DNA from: Lysobacter capsici
Lineage (GTDB): Bacteria; Pseudomonadota; Gammaproteobacteria; Xanthomonadales; Xanthomonadaceae
Assembly: GCF_018732085.1 (NCBI RefSeq)
Contig: NZ_CP076103.1
Span: 4,774,001 to 4,838,000 of the forward strand
DNA: 64,000 nucleotides
Direction: 5' to 3'
Shown: in pieces, positions 1 through 9,293 of the stretch
How positions within the stretch are numbered: the stretch's first letter is position 1
Layout: each line of letters opens with the position of its first letter
The notes under the pieces: generated by a model
Told to the model about the DNA's origin: nothing
Database searches by the model: none
Seen by the model: only the letters and a program-made list of their open reading frames with translations
Made by a program: the position numbers and the translations under genes

Positions 1-112
1 CGGCTCATGGGCCGTCCCCCCGTAGCGATTACGTGGCGGGACGATAGACGGGCGCATGTGGAGGCGACGACAAGTCGCACGTGGACACCATCGGCGGCCT
101 CGTGGTTGCGCA

Positions 113-165
113 GTGATTGTCAGATCGCGGTCGCGGCTCACGCCGCCGCTGCAAGCAGCGGCGCA
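113..165. repeat. Degenerate copy of GC-rich interspersed repeat (family B)
   Basis: The left edge, bases 1-248, has no gene I can support. It lies downstream of the minus-strand ABC-F gene. Around 131-160 it carries the string ATCGCGGTCGCGGCT followed by an imperfect GCCGCTGC/GCAGCGGC hairpin. The same core recurs in better-preserved inverted pairs at 36714-36810 and 41391-41502, so this is probably a decayed copy of that repeat. Confidence 0.45.
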
Positions 166-248
166 CGTTCGTTTCTACCTGCGAAGGTGGCGCGAGCCGC
201 CACCACCCAACTACGACGCATCGATAACGTCGCGACCTACGACGCGAC

Positions 249-2120
249 TCAAGCCGCGTCGTACAACGCCATCCACTCCGCCTCGGCCTTGACCAGCTCG
301 GCGGCGACTTTCTCGCGCTGCTTCGCAAGCTCGGCGGCGTTGTCGCCACCGCCGGCGTACTTGGTCGGATCGGCGAGGTCCATGTCGAGCGTGTGCAGTT
401 TCGATTCCAGCTCGGCCATGCGCTTCTCGGCTTCGGCCAGCTTGAGCGGGTTGGCCTTGCGCGAGGATTTCCCCGCCGGTGCCGCGGCGCTCGCGGCGGC
501 CGCAGCCGCCGCGGCCTTGGACGCGGCCGCGCCCTTGCCGTCGTTGCTGTTGTCGCGCGTGCGCAGCCACACCGCGTAAGCGTCGAGGTCGCCGTCGAAC
601 GGCTGGGCCACGCCATCGGCGACGCGCCAGAAGGTTTCGCAGACCAGACCGATCAGATGGCGGTCGTGCGAGACCAGCACGATCGCGCCTTCGAAATCCG
701 ACAGCGCTTCGGCCAGGGCTTCGCGTACGTCGAGGTCCAGATGGTTGGTCGGTTCGTCTAGCAGCAGCACGTTCGGTTTGCGCCAGGCGATCATCGCCAG
801 AGCCAGACGCGCGCGTTCGCCGCCGGAGAACCCGTCGACCGATTCGAACGCGCGGTCGCCGGGGAAATTCCACTTGCCGAGAAAATCGCGCAATTGCTGG
901 GTCGCCACGCCCGGCGCGATCTCGATCAGATGGTCGATCGCGCTGACGCCCTCGTGCAGCGATTCGACCGTGTGCTGGGCGAAGTAGCCGATGCGCAGAT
1001 CCGGATGGCCGCTGCGATCGCCGGCGAGCAATTCCAGCTCGCCCACCAGCGTTTTGACCAGGGTCGATTTACCCGCGCCGTTGGGGCCGAGCAAGGCGAT
1101 GCGATCGCCGGCTTCGAGGATGAAACTGACATCATCGAGCACGACGTGGTCGCCGTAACCGCAATCGGCATGGACCACGCGCAGCAAGGCGTGCGGCAGC
1201 TTGGCCGGAGCCGGGAACTCGATCCGCATCGCGCGTTCCATGCGCACCGCCTCGGTGCCGACCATCTTGGCCAGGCGCTTGACCCGCGACTGCGCCTGCT
1301 TGGCCTTGGCCGCGCTGGCGCTGAAGCGGTCGATGAAACTCTGCAGGTGGGCGCGTTCGGCCTGCTGCTTTTCGTGGGTGATCTGCTGCAGGCGCAGGTG
1401 TTCGGCGCGCTGGCGCTCGAAGGCGGTGTAATCGCCGGTGTACAGCTTGGCCTTGCCGTCGTGCAGGTGCAGGGTGTGGGTGGTGACTTCGTCGAGGAAC
1501 TCGCGGTCGTGCGAGATCAGCAGCAAGGTGCCCGGGTACTTGAGCAGCCATTGCTCCAGCCACAGCACCGCGTCGAGGTCGAGGTGGTTGGTCGGTTCGT
1601 CGAGCAGCAAAAGGTCCGACGGGGTCATCAGCGCGCGCGCCAGATTCAGGCGCACCCGCCAGCCGCCGGAGAATTCCTTGACCGCGCGTTCGTGGGTGTC
1701 GGGCGAGAAGCCCAGGCCGTGCAGCAGCTTGCCGGCGCGCGCGGTGGCGTCGTAGCCGCCGAGTTCCTCGAGTTGGTGATGGGCCTCGGCGACCGCTTCC
1801 CAATCCTCGCGCTCGACCGCTTCGCGCTCGGCCACGAGGACCTTGTAGACGGTGGAGTCGCCGGACAGGACGAAGTCCAGCGCGGGGTCGTCCAGGGCCG
1901 GGGTTTCCTGGGCCACGCTGGCGATGCGCACGCGGTTGGGCACGTCGATATCGCCGCGATCGGCCTCGACCTCGCCCTGGATGGCCGCGAACAGCGACGA
2001 CTTACCAGTGCCGTTACGACCGATCACGCCCACCCGCCAACCGGCGTGCAGGGTCAGGTCTACGTTGGACAGCAGCAGGCGTTCGCCGCGCCGCATGGCG
2101 AAATCACGGAAAGAAATCAT
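249..2120 (-). CDS. yheS: ABC-F family ATPase, YheS type
   Basis: A 623-residue cytosolic protein with two fused ABC ATPase domains and no membrane segment, the layout of ABC-F proteins that act on the ribosome. The first Walker A is GRNGTGKS at residues 34-41 and the second, GPNGAGKS, lies near 350. The signatures FSGGWRVRL (near 155) and FSGGERARL (near 435) are each followed by LLLLDEPTNHLDLD or a close variant. The inter-domain linker SFIDRFSASAAKAKQAQSR and the N-terminal sequence resemble E. coli YheS more than EttA or Uup. After the second ATPase come an alanine-rich linker and a charged C-terminal coiled coil (about 540-623). ABC-F proteins are thought to rescue or tune stalled ribosomes; the substrate of YheS is not settled. 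It stands alone, divergent from the receptor at 2325. Confidence 0.9.
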   Translation of the reverse strand: MISFRDFAMRRGERLLLSNVDLTLHAGWRVGVIGRNGTGKSSLFAAIQGEVEADRGDIDVPNRVRIASVAQETPALDDPALDFVLSGDSTVYKVLVAEREAVEREDWEAVAEAHHQLEELGGYDATARAGKLLHGLGFSPDTHERAVKEFSGGWRVRLNLARALMTPSDLLLLDEPTNHLDLDAVLWLEQWLLKYPGTLLLISHDREFLDEVTTHTLHLHDGKAKLYTGDYTAFERQRAEHLRLQQITHEKQQAERAHLQSFIDRFSASAAKAKQAQSRVKRLAKMVGTEAVRMERAMRIEFPAPAKLPHALLRVVHADCGYGDHVVLDDVSFILEAGDRIALLGPNGAGKSTLVKTLVGELELLAGDRSGHPDLRIGYFAQHTVESLHEGVSAIDHLIEIAPGVATQQLRDFLGKWNFPGDRAFESVDGFSGGERARLALAMIAWRKPNVLLLDEPTNHLDLDVREALAEALSDFEGAIVLVSHDRHLIGLVCETFWRVADGVAQPFDGDLDAYAVWLRTRDNSNDGKGAAASKAAAAAAAASAAAPAGKSSRKANPLKLAEAEKRMAELESKLHTLDMDLADPTKYAGGGDNAAELAKQREKVAAELVKAEAEWMALYDAA

Positions 2121-2324
2121 GCCGATATGGTCGCATGACTGATCGGTATTTGCTCATGAGCACATGTTCGGCCGCGCCCGGGGCGGGCATCGAATAATCG
2201 GGACGTCGGCCTCAGACCGCCCCCACGCGTCAACGAGCTCGCCATCCGCGGCAAAGCGCCCCTCGCGCCGGCCGCGGCGGCGGCGTTCGTCCCGACGTCC
2301 CCCGATCGACCGCCCGGAGTCTCC

Positions 2325-4730
2325 ATGTCCCGTCGTATTTCCCTGCTCAGCACCGCCGTTTCGATCGCCCTGTCCACCTCGCCCGCCTGGGCCCAGGACG
2401 CCGGCGCCGCCGAGTCCGCCCCGGCCTCGAACCCCACCAACCTCGACACCCTGATCGTCACCGGCACCCGCGTGGCCGACCGCACCGTGGCCGAATCCAC
2501 CGCGCCGATCGACATCATTTCCCCGCAGACCCTGGAGTCGACCGGCACGGTCGAGCTGGCCACCGCCCTGGCGCGCGCCCTGCCCTCGCTGAATTTCCCG
2601 CGCCCGGCGATCACCGACGCCACCGACGCGGTGCGTCCGGCGCAGCTGCGCGGGCTGGCGCCGGATCAGGTGCTGGTGCTGGTCAACGGCAAGCGCCGCC
2701 ACACCACGTCCTTGATCAACCTCAACGACAGCATCGGCCGCGGCTCCTCGCCGGTGGACCTCAACGCGATTCCGATCGCCGCGATCGAACGGGTCGAAGT
2801 GCTGCGCGACGGCGCCTCGGCGCAGTACGGCTCCGACGCGATCGCCGGTGTCATCAACATCGTGCTCAAGGGCAGCGGCGAAGGCGGCTCGATCGCCGCG
2901 CGCTACGGCCAGTTCAGCGCCGGCGACGGCAAGCAATACCAGTTGTCGGGCGATGCCGGCTTCAAGCTCGGCGAGAACGGCAGCGTGCATCTGTCCGCGC
3001 AGGGCGGCCACAGCGACAACACCGACCGCGCGCGGCCCTACCTCGGCCCGGTCACGCCGACCAGCAACCCGCCGGGCAAGGTCGTGCATCGCTACGGCGA
3101 TCCGGAAATCGATCAGGCCGCGGTCGCCTTCAACGCGCAGTACCAGGCCGCCGAGGGCGTGGAGTTCTATTCCTTCGGCACCGCCAGCCGCCGCCGCGCG
3201 ATTTCCAACGGCTATTTCCGCGCGCCCGGCAACGCCAACAACATCCGCTCGGTGTATCCCGACGGCTTCCTGCCGCAGATCGACAACGTCAGCAAGGACC
3301 GCGCGCTGGTGCTCGGCCTGCGCGGCCAGACCGCCGGCGGCTGGAACCTCGACCTGAGCTACAACTACGGCCAGAACCAGCTCGATTTCGACGTGCGCAA
3401 CAGCCTCAACCGCACCCTGGGCGTCGCCTCGCCGCACGACTTCTACATCGGCGCGCTGGAAGTGACCCAGAACGTGCTCAACGCCGATTTCAACAAGGCC
3501 TTCGACGTGGGTTGGCTGAAGTACCCGCTGACCGTGGCCTTCGGCGCGGAATGGCGCGGCGAGAAGTTCAACCAGAGCGCCGGCGAACTGGCGTCGTATG
3601 TCGCCGGTCCCGAACCCGGCGCGCCGGGCGCGCAGGTGTTCCCCGGCTTCACCCCGTCCGACGCCAGCCGCCGCAACCGCAACAGCCATTCGTTCTACGC
3701 CGACCTGGAAACCGACGTGACCGACAAGCTGTCGCTCGGCGCGGCGGCGCGTTACGAAAGCTACAGCGACTTCGGCGAAACCACCTCGGGCAAGCTGTCG
3801 GCGCGTTACGCCTTCACCGACAAGATCGCGCTGCGCGGCACCGTGTCGACCGGTTTTCGCGCGCCTTCGCTGCAGCAGCAGTTCTACCAATCGACCCAGA
3901 CCGTGATCGTGCTCGGCGACCCGACCCCATTCCAGGTCCGCACCTTCGCCGTCGACGACCCGGCCGCGGTCGCGCTCGGCGCCGAGCCGCTCAAGGCCGA
4001 GGAATCGACCAACATCGGCCTGGGCCTGGTGCTGCAGCCGATCGAATCGCTGTACATCACCGTCGACGCGTACCAGATCGACATCGACGACCGCATCATC
4101 CTGTCGGAAAACCTGCGCGGCCCGGCGGTGGCGAGCTTCCTGGAAGCGCGCGGCCATCCGGGCATCACCGGCGGCCGCTACTTCACCAACGCGGTCGACA
4201 CCCGCACCCGCGGCATCGACATCGTCGGCAGCTACAAGTGGACGCTCGGCAGCGGCGCGCTCGATCTGACCGCCGGTTACAACCACAACAAGACCACCCT
4301 GGAGCGCATCGCCGCCAACCCGCCGGAGCTCACCGCCGGTGGCTTGAACCTGCAGCGCATCGGCCGGGTCGAGCAAGGCCGCATCACCCAGGGCGCGCCG
4401 CGCGACAAGTTCTTCCTCGGCGGCAGCTGGAGCACCGGCCCGTGGCGTTTCGACGCGACCGGCACGCGCTACGGCGAATTCCACAGCTTCAACGACGATC
4501 CCAGCGGCGTGCGCGACCAGACCTACGGCGCGAAGTGGACCCTCGACCTGGCCGCGACCTACGCCATCGACGGATGGGAATTCACCGTCGGCGGCGACAA
4601 CGTGCTCAACGAGTACCCGGACGAATCGATCTACGCCAACAGCGAAAGCGGCCAATTGCCGTACAGCGGCAACTCGCCGTTCGGGTTCAACGGCGCGTTC
4701 GCGTATGCGAAGGTCGGGTACAAGTGGTGA
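2325..4730 (+). CDS. TonB-dependent outer-membrane receptor (paralogue of 24533-26914)
   Basis: An 801-residue outer-membrane active transporter. A signal peptide of about 23 residues ends at AWA before QDAG. The TonB box region LDTLIVTGTR (near 44-54) is followed by a plug domain with the usual RGLAPDQVLVLVNGKRRH and YGSDAIAGVINIVLKG strings (about 50-190). The rest is a 22-strand barrel ending in FAYAKVGYKW with the terminal aromatic residue required for Bam insertion. The ligand cannot be read from sequence; this class in Xanthomonadaceae imports siderophores, plant or peptide compounds and other scarce solutes. The receptor at 24533-26914 is clearly homologous along its whole length. ATG start at 2325; an inverted repeat at 4914-4942 probably ends the transcript. 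Confidence 0.93.
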   Translation: MSRRISLLSTAVSIALSTSPAWAQDAGAAESAPASNPTNLDTLIVTGTRVADRTVAESTAPIDIISPQTLESTGTVELATALARALPSLNFPRPAITDATDAVRPAQLRGLAPDQVLVLVNGKRRHTTSLINLNDSIGRGSSPVDLNAIPIAAIERVEVLRDGASAQYGSDAIAGVINIVLKGSGEGGSIAARYGQFSAGDGKQYQLSGDAGFKLGENGSVHLSAQGGHSDNTDRARPYLGPVTPTSNPPGKVVHRYGDPEIDQAAVAFNAQYQAAEGVEFYSFGTASRRRAISNGYFRAPGNANNIRSVYPDGFLPQIDNVSKDRALVLGLRGQTAGGWNLDLSYNYGQNQLDFDVRNSLNRTLGVASPHDFYIGALEVTQNVLNADFNKAFDVGWLKYPLTVAFGAEWRGEKFNQSAGELASYVAGPEPGAPGAQVFPGFTPSDASRRNRNSHSFYADLETDVTDKLSLGAAARYESYSDFGETTSGKLSARYAFTDKIALRGTVSTGFRAPSLQQQFYQSTQTVIVLGDPTPFQVRTFAVDDPAAVALGAEPLKAEESTNIGLGLVLQPIESLYITVDAYQIDIDDRIILSENLRGPAVASFLEARGHPGITGGRYFTNAVDTRTRGIDIVGSYKWTLGSGALDLTAGYNHNKTTLERIAANPPELTAGGLNLQRIGRVEQGRITQGAPRDKFFLGGSWSTGPWRFDATGTRYGEFHSFNDDPSGVRDQTYGAKWTLDLAATYAIDGWEFTVGGDNVLNEYPDESIYANSESGQLPYSGNSPFGFNGAFAYAKVGYKW

Positions 4731-4913
4731 GGGTGGTTTCGCAGCCGTGGAAGCGTCGGAGCATCGGCGTGATGTTTGATGTTTGATGTTTGACGTGTGT
4801 CGTGTGTCGTGTGATGCGAGCCTACCGGCTCTAGCACCTGCGATCGCGCGATAAGCGACCGAACCCTCGCGCTATGGGCGACTGAACGTCGCATCGTTAT
4901 CGCACCCGCATCG

Positions 4914-4948
4914 AATCAGGGCCGCCCAAAGCGGCCCTGATTCGTTTG
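4914..4948 (+). terminator. Rho-independent terminator after the TonB-dependent receptor
   Basis: A perfect 12-bp stem, AATCAGGGCCGC (4914-4925) with GCGGCCCTGATT (4931-4942), has a 5-base loop and is followed by TCGTTTG. The tail is a weak T-tract, but the stem is strong and lies 184 bases past the receptor stop. Confidence 0.65.
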
Positions 4949-4990
4949 CGTAACACATGTCGCTGCAGCTCAACCCAACCACGAAGCCAC

Positions 4991-5096
4991 GAGGTCTTTT
5001 GTGGGAGGGGCTTCAGCCCCGACGCTTTCCGATCCGACACGGCGAACTGAAACAAAAGCATCGGGGCTGAAGCCCCTCCCACAAAAGACCTCTCGG
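4991..5096. repeat. Interspersed inverted repeat, family A (REP-like), copy 1
   Basis: The 4731-5306 gap holds the terminator above and this element. One arm is GAGGTCTTTTGTGGGAGGGG (4991-5010) continuing into GCTTCAGCCCCGACGCTTT; the second arm (about 5055-5096) is its reverse complement, ending in CCCCTCCCACAAAAGACCTC. GGGGCTTCAGCCCC is itself a small palindrome. Further copies lie at 8985, 9110, 9294 and 16165. From 5097 to 5306 I see only the ribosome binding site of the next gene. Confidence 0.85.
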
Positions 5097-5306
5097 CCAA
5101 AAACCTCCCGGCCGATGATCGACCTGTCGCGGCCTCATATCCTGCTGGACCCGACAAATACGGCACCACCTCACCTAGCACCGCTCGTCGGCGCGCACTG
5201 GCATCGCGCCGCCACTGCTATATCCTGCGCGCTCGTTCGGGCGCAGGCCCGGGCGATGGCTGATGGACGGGACTCGAAATTCGTCAATCAACCAATGAGG
5301 TGATGT

Positions 5307-5981
5307 ATGAAAAAGATCCCGACCGTGTTCGTCATGGACTACGAGAAGGACGCCCTGACCCCGCACGTCCGTCCCGGACTGGAATGGGTGATCCGAGGCG
5401 AAGGCACAGCCACCGTGAAGTTCGACGGCTCGGCCTGCCGCTGGCACGACGGCCGTCTGTGGAAACGCTACGACCGCAAACTCGACAAGCAGGCGCAACG
5501 TCGGCACGACCGCGGCGAAGACCTGCGGCCGCTGCTCGACGGCGCGTCGCGCGACAGCTTGTTCAAGACCCCGCCGCCGGGCTTCGAGCCTTGCGAGGAC
5601 GCGCCCGATCCGGTGACCTTCCATTGGCCCGGCTGGGTGCCGGTGTCGGCCGACCAGCCCGAGGATCGCTGGCACAACGAGGCGCTCAAGCACCTCGATG
5701 AGCCGTTGATCGAGGGCTGCAGCTACGAGTTGGTGGGTCCCAGCGTGGCCAAGAATCCGTATGCGCTGGCCCGACATACGCTCTGGCGCCATGGCCGGGA
5801 AACCGTTGATCTGCCGGATCGCTCGTTCGAAGCACTAGGCCATTTTCTGGCTTCGCGCGAGATCGAAGGTCTGGTGTTCCACCACCCCGACGGTCGCATG
5901 GCCAAACTGCGTCGTAAGGACTACGGCTTGTTCTGGGTGCAGGAAGACCAACGCAAACCCAGACGTCGCTCCGATGCCTGA
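5307..5981 (+). CDS. RLIG1-type (C12orf29/DUF5565-like) RNA ligase
   Basis: A 224-residue protein with the ordered motifs of a covalent nucleotidyltransferase (RNA ligase class). Motif I is VKFDG with candidate AMP-accepting Lys38. The conserved block RYDRKLDKQAQRR follows at 54-66, then WPGWVPV (107-113), a motif III-like SYELVG at 139-144, motif IV EGLVFHHPDG at 187-196, and motif V MAKLRRKDYGL at 198-208. These blocks match in order and wording what I recall of human C12orf29 (RLIG1), which seals 5'-phosphate/3'-OH RNA ends; the human protein is roughly 100 residues longer. Activity here is inferred. The start is ATG with GAGGTGAT just upstream. It is flanked by a repeat region and a strong terminator, so it appears monocistronic, with no RtcB, kinase or toxin gene beside it. 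Confidence 0.82.
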   Translation: MKKIPTVFVMDYEKDALTPHVRPGLEWVIRGEGTATVKFDGSACRWHDGRLWKRYDRKLDKQAQRRHDRGEDLRPLLDGASRDSLFKTPPPGFEPCEDAPDPVTFHWPGWVPVSADQPEDRWHNEALKHLDEPLIEGCSYELVGPSVAKNPYALARHTLWRHGRETVDLPDRSFEALGHFLASREIEGLVFHHPDGRMAKLRRKDYGLFWVQEDQRKPRRRSDA

Positions 5982-5991
5982 GTAACACCCA

Positions 5992-6020
5992 CCACGCCTC
6001 TTCGGAGGCGTGGTTTTTTT
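5992..6020 (+). terminator. Rho-independent terminator after the RNA ligase gene
   Basis: Stem CCACGCCTC (5992-6000), UUCG tetraloop, GAGGCGTGG (6005-6013), then seven T. It sits 10 bases past the ligase stop. The rest of the 5982-6439 gap shows no convincing gene; it presumably holds the ybaL promoter, and AGGAGAG at 6431-6437 is the ybaL ribosome binding site. Confidence 0.93.
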
Positions 6021-6439
6021 ATGGCCGCGATTGCGCACATGACGATGATGGTCTGGCGAGGCGATGCATGCAGCATGACGAGCATGCAATGCACCCCGCC
6101 GCATCCGCATTCGGGCGTCGCCCAGGCCACCATCGTTCGCATCGCTTTCGCGCAAATCCAAGTCACACGCGTCATCAGCCACCGCGCGACTGAATCGCCG
6201 TTCATGCATTCCTCGCTGTTTGCGAAGGTCAAAATAGCAGCGTGAACCAACGCCGACCCTCGTGGTCTCAAGCCCGCTGGGACGGGACGCCGACACCGCC
6301 GAGGCCTGCCCGCCGACCGTCGGCCAACCGCGGAAAATGTCGCAGAAACAATCATTTGCGACGACACGCCAAACGAGAAAGGCTTGCATCCGACCGGCTC
6401 AGCACACATTCTTAAAAGGACCAGACCCCAGGAGAGCCG

Positions 6440-8131
6440 ATGCACCACACGTCCCTGATCGCGATTCTGGTAGCCGGCTTCGTCCTGGCCTTCATCTTCG
6501 GAATGATCGCGCAACGCCTGCGGCTGTCGCCGCTGGTGGGCTACCTCATCGCCGGCATCATCGCCGGCCCCTTCACACCCGGCTTCGTCGGCGACCAGAC
6601 CCTTGCGCCGCAATTGGCCGAAATCGGCGTGATCCTGCTGATGTTCGGCGTCGGCCTGCATTTCTCGCTCGGCGACCTGCTCGAAGTCAAAGCCATCGCC
6701 TTGCCGGGCGCGGTCGTGCAGATCGCGGTGGCCACCGCATTGGGTTGGGGCATGGCCGAGCTGCTCGGCTGGTCGCATGGCGCGGGGTTAGTGTTCGGCC
6801 TGGCCTTGTCGGTCGCCAGTACCGTGGTGCTGTTGCGCGCGCTCGAGGAGCGGCGGCTGGTGGAAACCGGCAAGGGCCGCATCGCGATCGGCTGGTTGAT
6901 CGTCGAGGATCTGGCGATGGTGCTCGCGCTGGTGCTGCTGCCGGCGCTGTCGGGCCTGCTCAAGGGCGAAGTCAGCGACGCGTCGGAAGTGTGGAGCAAG
7001 TTGTTCATCACCCTGGCCAAGGTCGGCGCCTTCATCGCCTTCATGCTGATCGTCGGGCGGCGGGTGATTCCATGGATTCTCGAACGCGTGGCCGGCACCG
7101 GTTCGCGCGAGTTGTTCACCCTGTGCGTGCTCGCGATCGCGCTGGGCGTGGCGTTCGGTTCGGCCGAACTGTTCGGCGTGTCGTTCGCGCTGGGCGCGTT
7201 CTTCGCCGGCATGATGCTCAACGAATCCGAGTTCAGCCATCAGGCCGCCAACGAAACCCTGCCGCTGCGCGAAGCGTTCGCGGTGTTGTTCTTCGTCTCG
7301 GTCGGCATGCTGTTCAACCCGATGATCCTGTTGGAGAAGCCGCTGGAAGTGCTGGCGGTGTTCGGCATCATCGTGGTCGGCAAGTCGGTGGCGGCGTACG
7401 CGATCGTGCGCGCGTTCGGCAAGCCGAACTCGACCGCGCTGATGATCTCGGTCAGCCTGGCGCAGATCGGCGAGTTCTCCTTCATCCTGGCCCAGCTCGG
7501 CATCGACGAAGGCATCCTGTCGAAGGACGGGCAGGACCTGATCCTGGCCGGCGCGCTGCTGTCGATCGTGGTCAATCCGCTGCTGTTCGGCTGGCTCGAC
7601 CGCAAACAGGCGCGCGCCGACGCGGCCGAAGCCGATGCACGCGCCGACGCGGCGGTGCCGCCGGTGCCGGCCGATATCAGCGGTCACGTGATCCTGATCG
7701 GCTACGGCCGGGTCGGCAGCGAGCTGGCGCGGTTGCTCACCGATCACCACGTGCCGCTGGTAGTCATCGACGGCGAGGACAGCCTGATCGACAAGGCGCG
7801 CGCCGCCGGGCATCCGGCCATCCTGGGCAACGCGGTCAACGAGCGGGTGCTGCGCGAAGCGGTGCCCGAGCGCGCGACCACGGTGATGCTGGCGATTCCG
7901 CAGGCGCTGGAAGCCGGCGAGATCATCGCCAAGCTGCGCGAACTCAATCCGGCCCTGAGCATCGTCGCGCGCGCGCACAGCGACAACGAGGTCAAGCATC
8001 TGCTCCAGCACGGCGCGGACGGCGCGGTCATGGCCGAGCGCGAGCTGGCGCACAGCCTGGCCGAGATGGTGCTGGCCGCGCCGGTGTACCGCGGCGCGCG
8101 CAATCTGCCGCCGTCGACGGCGCTGGCGTGA
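6440..8131 (+). CDS. ybaL: Monovalent cation:proton antiporter, CPA2 family, YbaL type
   Basis: A 563-residue inner-membrane protein. The N-terminal part (about 1-390) holds some twelve transmembrane helices of the Na+/H+ exchanger fold and opens with strings nearly identical to E. coli YbaL, such as SPLVGYLIAGIIAGPFTPGF and ILLMFGVGLHFSLGDL. A cytosolic RCK/TrkA-N nucleotide-binding domain starts near 413 with VILIGYGRVGSELA, the GxGxxG dinucleotide motif. Proteins of this group are KefB/KefC relatives that exchange K+ or Na+ for protons; the ion specificity of YbaL is unproven. The C-terminus is short (TrkA-C absent). The start is supported by AGGAGAG seven bases upstream. It stands alone, followed after 71 bases by yceH. 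Confidence 0.92.
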   Translation: MHHTSLIAILVAGFVLAFIFGMIAQRLRLSPLVGYLIAGIIAGPFTPGFVGDQTLAPQLAEIGVILLMFGVGLHFSLGDLLEVKAIALPGAVVQIAVATALGWGMAELLGWSHGAGLVFGLALSVASTVVLLRALEERRLVETGKGRIAIGWLIVEDLAMVLALVLLPALSGLLKGEVSDASEVWSKLFITLAKVGAFIAFMLIVGRRVIPWILERVAGTGSRELFTLCVLAIALGVAFGSAELFGVSFALGAFFAGMMLNESEFSHQAANETLPLREAFAVLFFVSVGMLFNPMILLEKPLEVLAVFGIIVVGKSVAAYAIVRAFGKPNSTALMISVSLAQIGEFSFILAQLGIDEGILSKDGQDLILAGALLSIVVNPLLFGWLDRKQARADAAEADARADAAVPPVPADISGHVILIGYGRVGSELARLLTDHHVPLVVIDGEDSLIDKARAAGHPAILGNAVNERVLREAVPERATTVMLAIPQALEAGEIIAKLRELNPALSIVARAHSDNEVKHLLQHGADGAVMAERELAHSLAEMVLAAPVYRGARNLPPSTALA

Positions 8132-8202
8132 GCCGGCGCCGTCCCGAGCCCGACCACGCGATCGGTTAGTCTGAGCCCGCCCTTCTTCAGTACCCAACGA
8201 CC

Positions 8203-8913
8203 ATGAGCGACATCGACCCGTCCAGCAGCGAACCGTCCGGCTCCCACGACGCGCCCGACAGCACGCCTGAAAATACCGCGCCGCAACTCAATGCGGTCGA
8301 GGCGCGGGTCATCGGCTGCCTGATCGAAAAGGAAGCGACCACGCCCGACGTGTACCCGCTGACCTTGAACGCCATCGTCACCGCCTGCAATCAGAAGACC
8401 TCGCGCGAACCGATGATGCAGCTCGAGCCCGGCGAGGTCGCCAACGCGCTGCGCCGGCTGGAGCCACGCGGCTGGATCAAGTCGCAGCATCACTCGCGCG
8501 CGGAGCGTTACGCGCACCGCGCCACCACCGCGCTCGACGTGACCCGGCCACAGGCCATCGTGATCGCGCTGCTGATGCTGCGCGGTCCACAGACCGTGAA
8601 CGAACTGCTGTCGCGCAGCGAACGCATGGCCAAGTTCGATTCGGTCGGCGACGTGCAGTACGCGCTGGAGCGGCTGGCCCAGCATCAGCCGCCGCTGGTG
8701 CGCCTGCTCGGGCGCCAGCCCGGGCAGCGCGAGGATCGCTACGGCCATCTGCTCAGCGGCGAGCCGGTGTGGAACGGCAGCGTGTCCTCGTCCGGCGACG
8801 ATGGCGGTTCGGGCGGCGGATCGCAGGCGCAGTCGGCGCTGGCCGAGCGGTTGGCGGCGTTGGAAGCGAAGGTCGCGGAACTGGAAGCGCGGCTGGAAGC
8901 GGCCGGGGCCTGA
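8203..8913 (+). CDS. yceH: YceH family protein (DUF480)
   Basis: A 236-residue soluble protein. The body (about 25-190) is the DUF480 double winged-helix fold: LNAVEARVIGCLIEKE, TPDVYPLTLNAIVTACNQKTSREP and VNELLSRSERMAKFD are hallmarks. The C-terminus has a Ser/Gly-rich linker and then a short predicted coiled coil (about 205-236, LAERLAALEAKVAELEARLE). The function is unknown; the wHTH fold suggests nucleic acid or protein binding. The first 25 residues are Ser/Pro/Glu-rich and disordered-looking. There is no obvious partner next to it. Confidence 0.9.
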   Translation: MSDIDPSSSEPSGSHDAPDSTPENTAPQLNAVEARVIGCLIEKEATTPDVYPLTLNAIVTACNQKTSREPMMQLEPGEVANALRRLEPRGWIKSQHHSRAERYAHRATTALDVTRPQAIVIALLMLRGPQTVNELLSRSERMAKFDSVGDVQYALERLAQHQPPLVRLLGRQPGQREDRYGHLLSGEPVWNGSVSSSGDDGGSGGGSQAQSALAERLAALEAKVAELEARLEAAGA

Positions 8914-8984
8914 GTTCGTTCGCGGCTCACCGGGGCCGCGAACCGCGATGCTTTCGGGTGGGAGTGCGGCGCCCGATCGAACGG

Positions 8985-9022
8985 CGTCGGGGTGCAAGCC
9001 CCTCCCACAACAAACCTCTCGG
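8985..9022. repeat. Family A repeat, single arm
   Basis: GGGTGCAAGCCCCTCCCACA followed by ACAAACCTCTCGG is one arm of the family A repeat, without a clean partner arm. It lies 71 bases after yceH in the 8914-9446 intergenic stretch, which contains no gene and is mostly filled by family A copies. Confidence 0.75.
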
Positions 9023-9109
9023 CTGTCTATTTGGTCCGGCGAAGCTCAATCGAGAATCGAGCGGATCGCTCGCACTCGCACCCGAAATAACCGCTCACTG
9101 CGCTGCATC

Positions 9110-9214
9110 GAGGTCTTTTGTGGGAGGGGCTTGAGCCCCGACGCTGTTCGCTCCGGCGCGGTGATCTGAAAGAAAAGCGTCGGGGTTGAAACCCCTCCCA
9201 CAACAAACCTCTCG
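9110..9214. repeat. Family A inverted repeat, copy 3 (mirror partner of 9294-9398)
   Basis: Two arms, one beginning GAGGTCTTTTGTGGGAGGGG at 9112 and one ending CCCCTCCCACAACAAACCTC near 9210, enclose a central segment with GTTCGCTCCGGCGCGGTGAT. The whole unit including its centre reappears in opposite orientation at 9294-9398, making a mirror of about 105 bases separated by about 80. Confidence 0.88.
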
Positions 9215-9293
9215 GCGGTCGTCTTGCCTGGCGGAATTCGAGCGGAACGGAGTGCGGCGCACGCACCTGGAATGACCGCTCACCGCATTGCCG

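Noticed and set aside
2154..4655. A 833-codon frame antisense to the first TonB-dependent receptor, and its analogue at 24605-26944
   Set aside because: Both are shadows; their resemblance to each other only reflects the paralogous receptors.
6021..6245. A 74-codon frame after the RNA ligase terminator
   Set aside because: It begins inside the terminator, has no ribosome binding site and no recognisable sequence.
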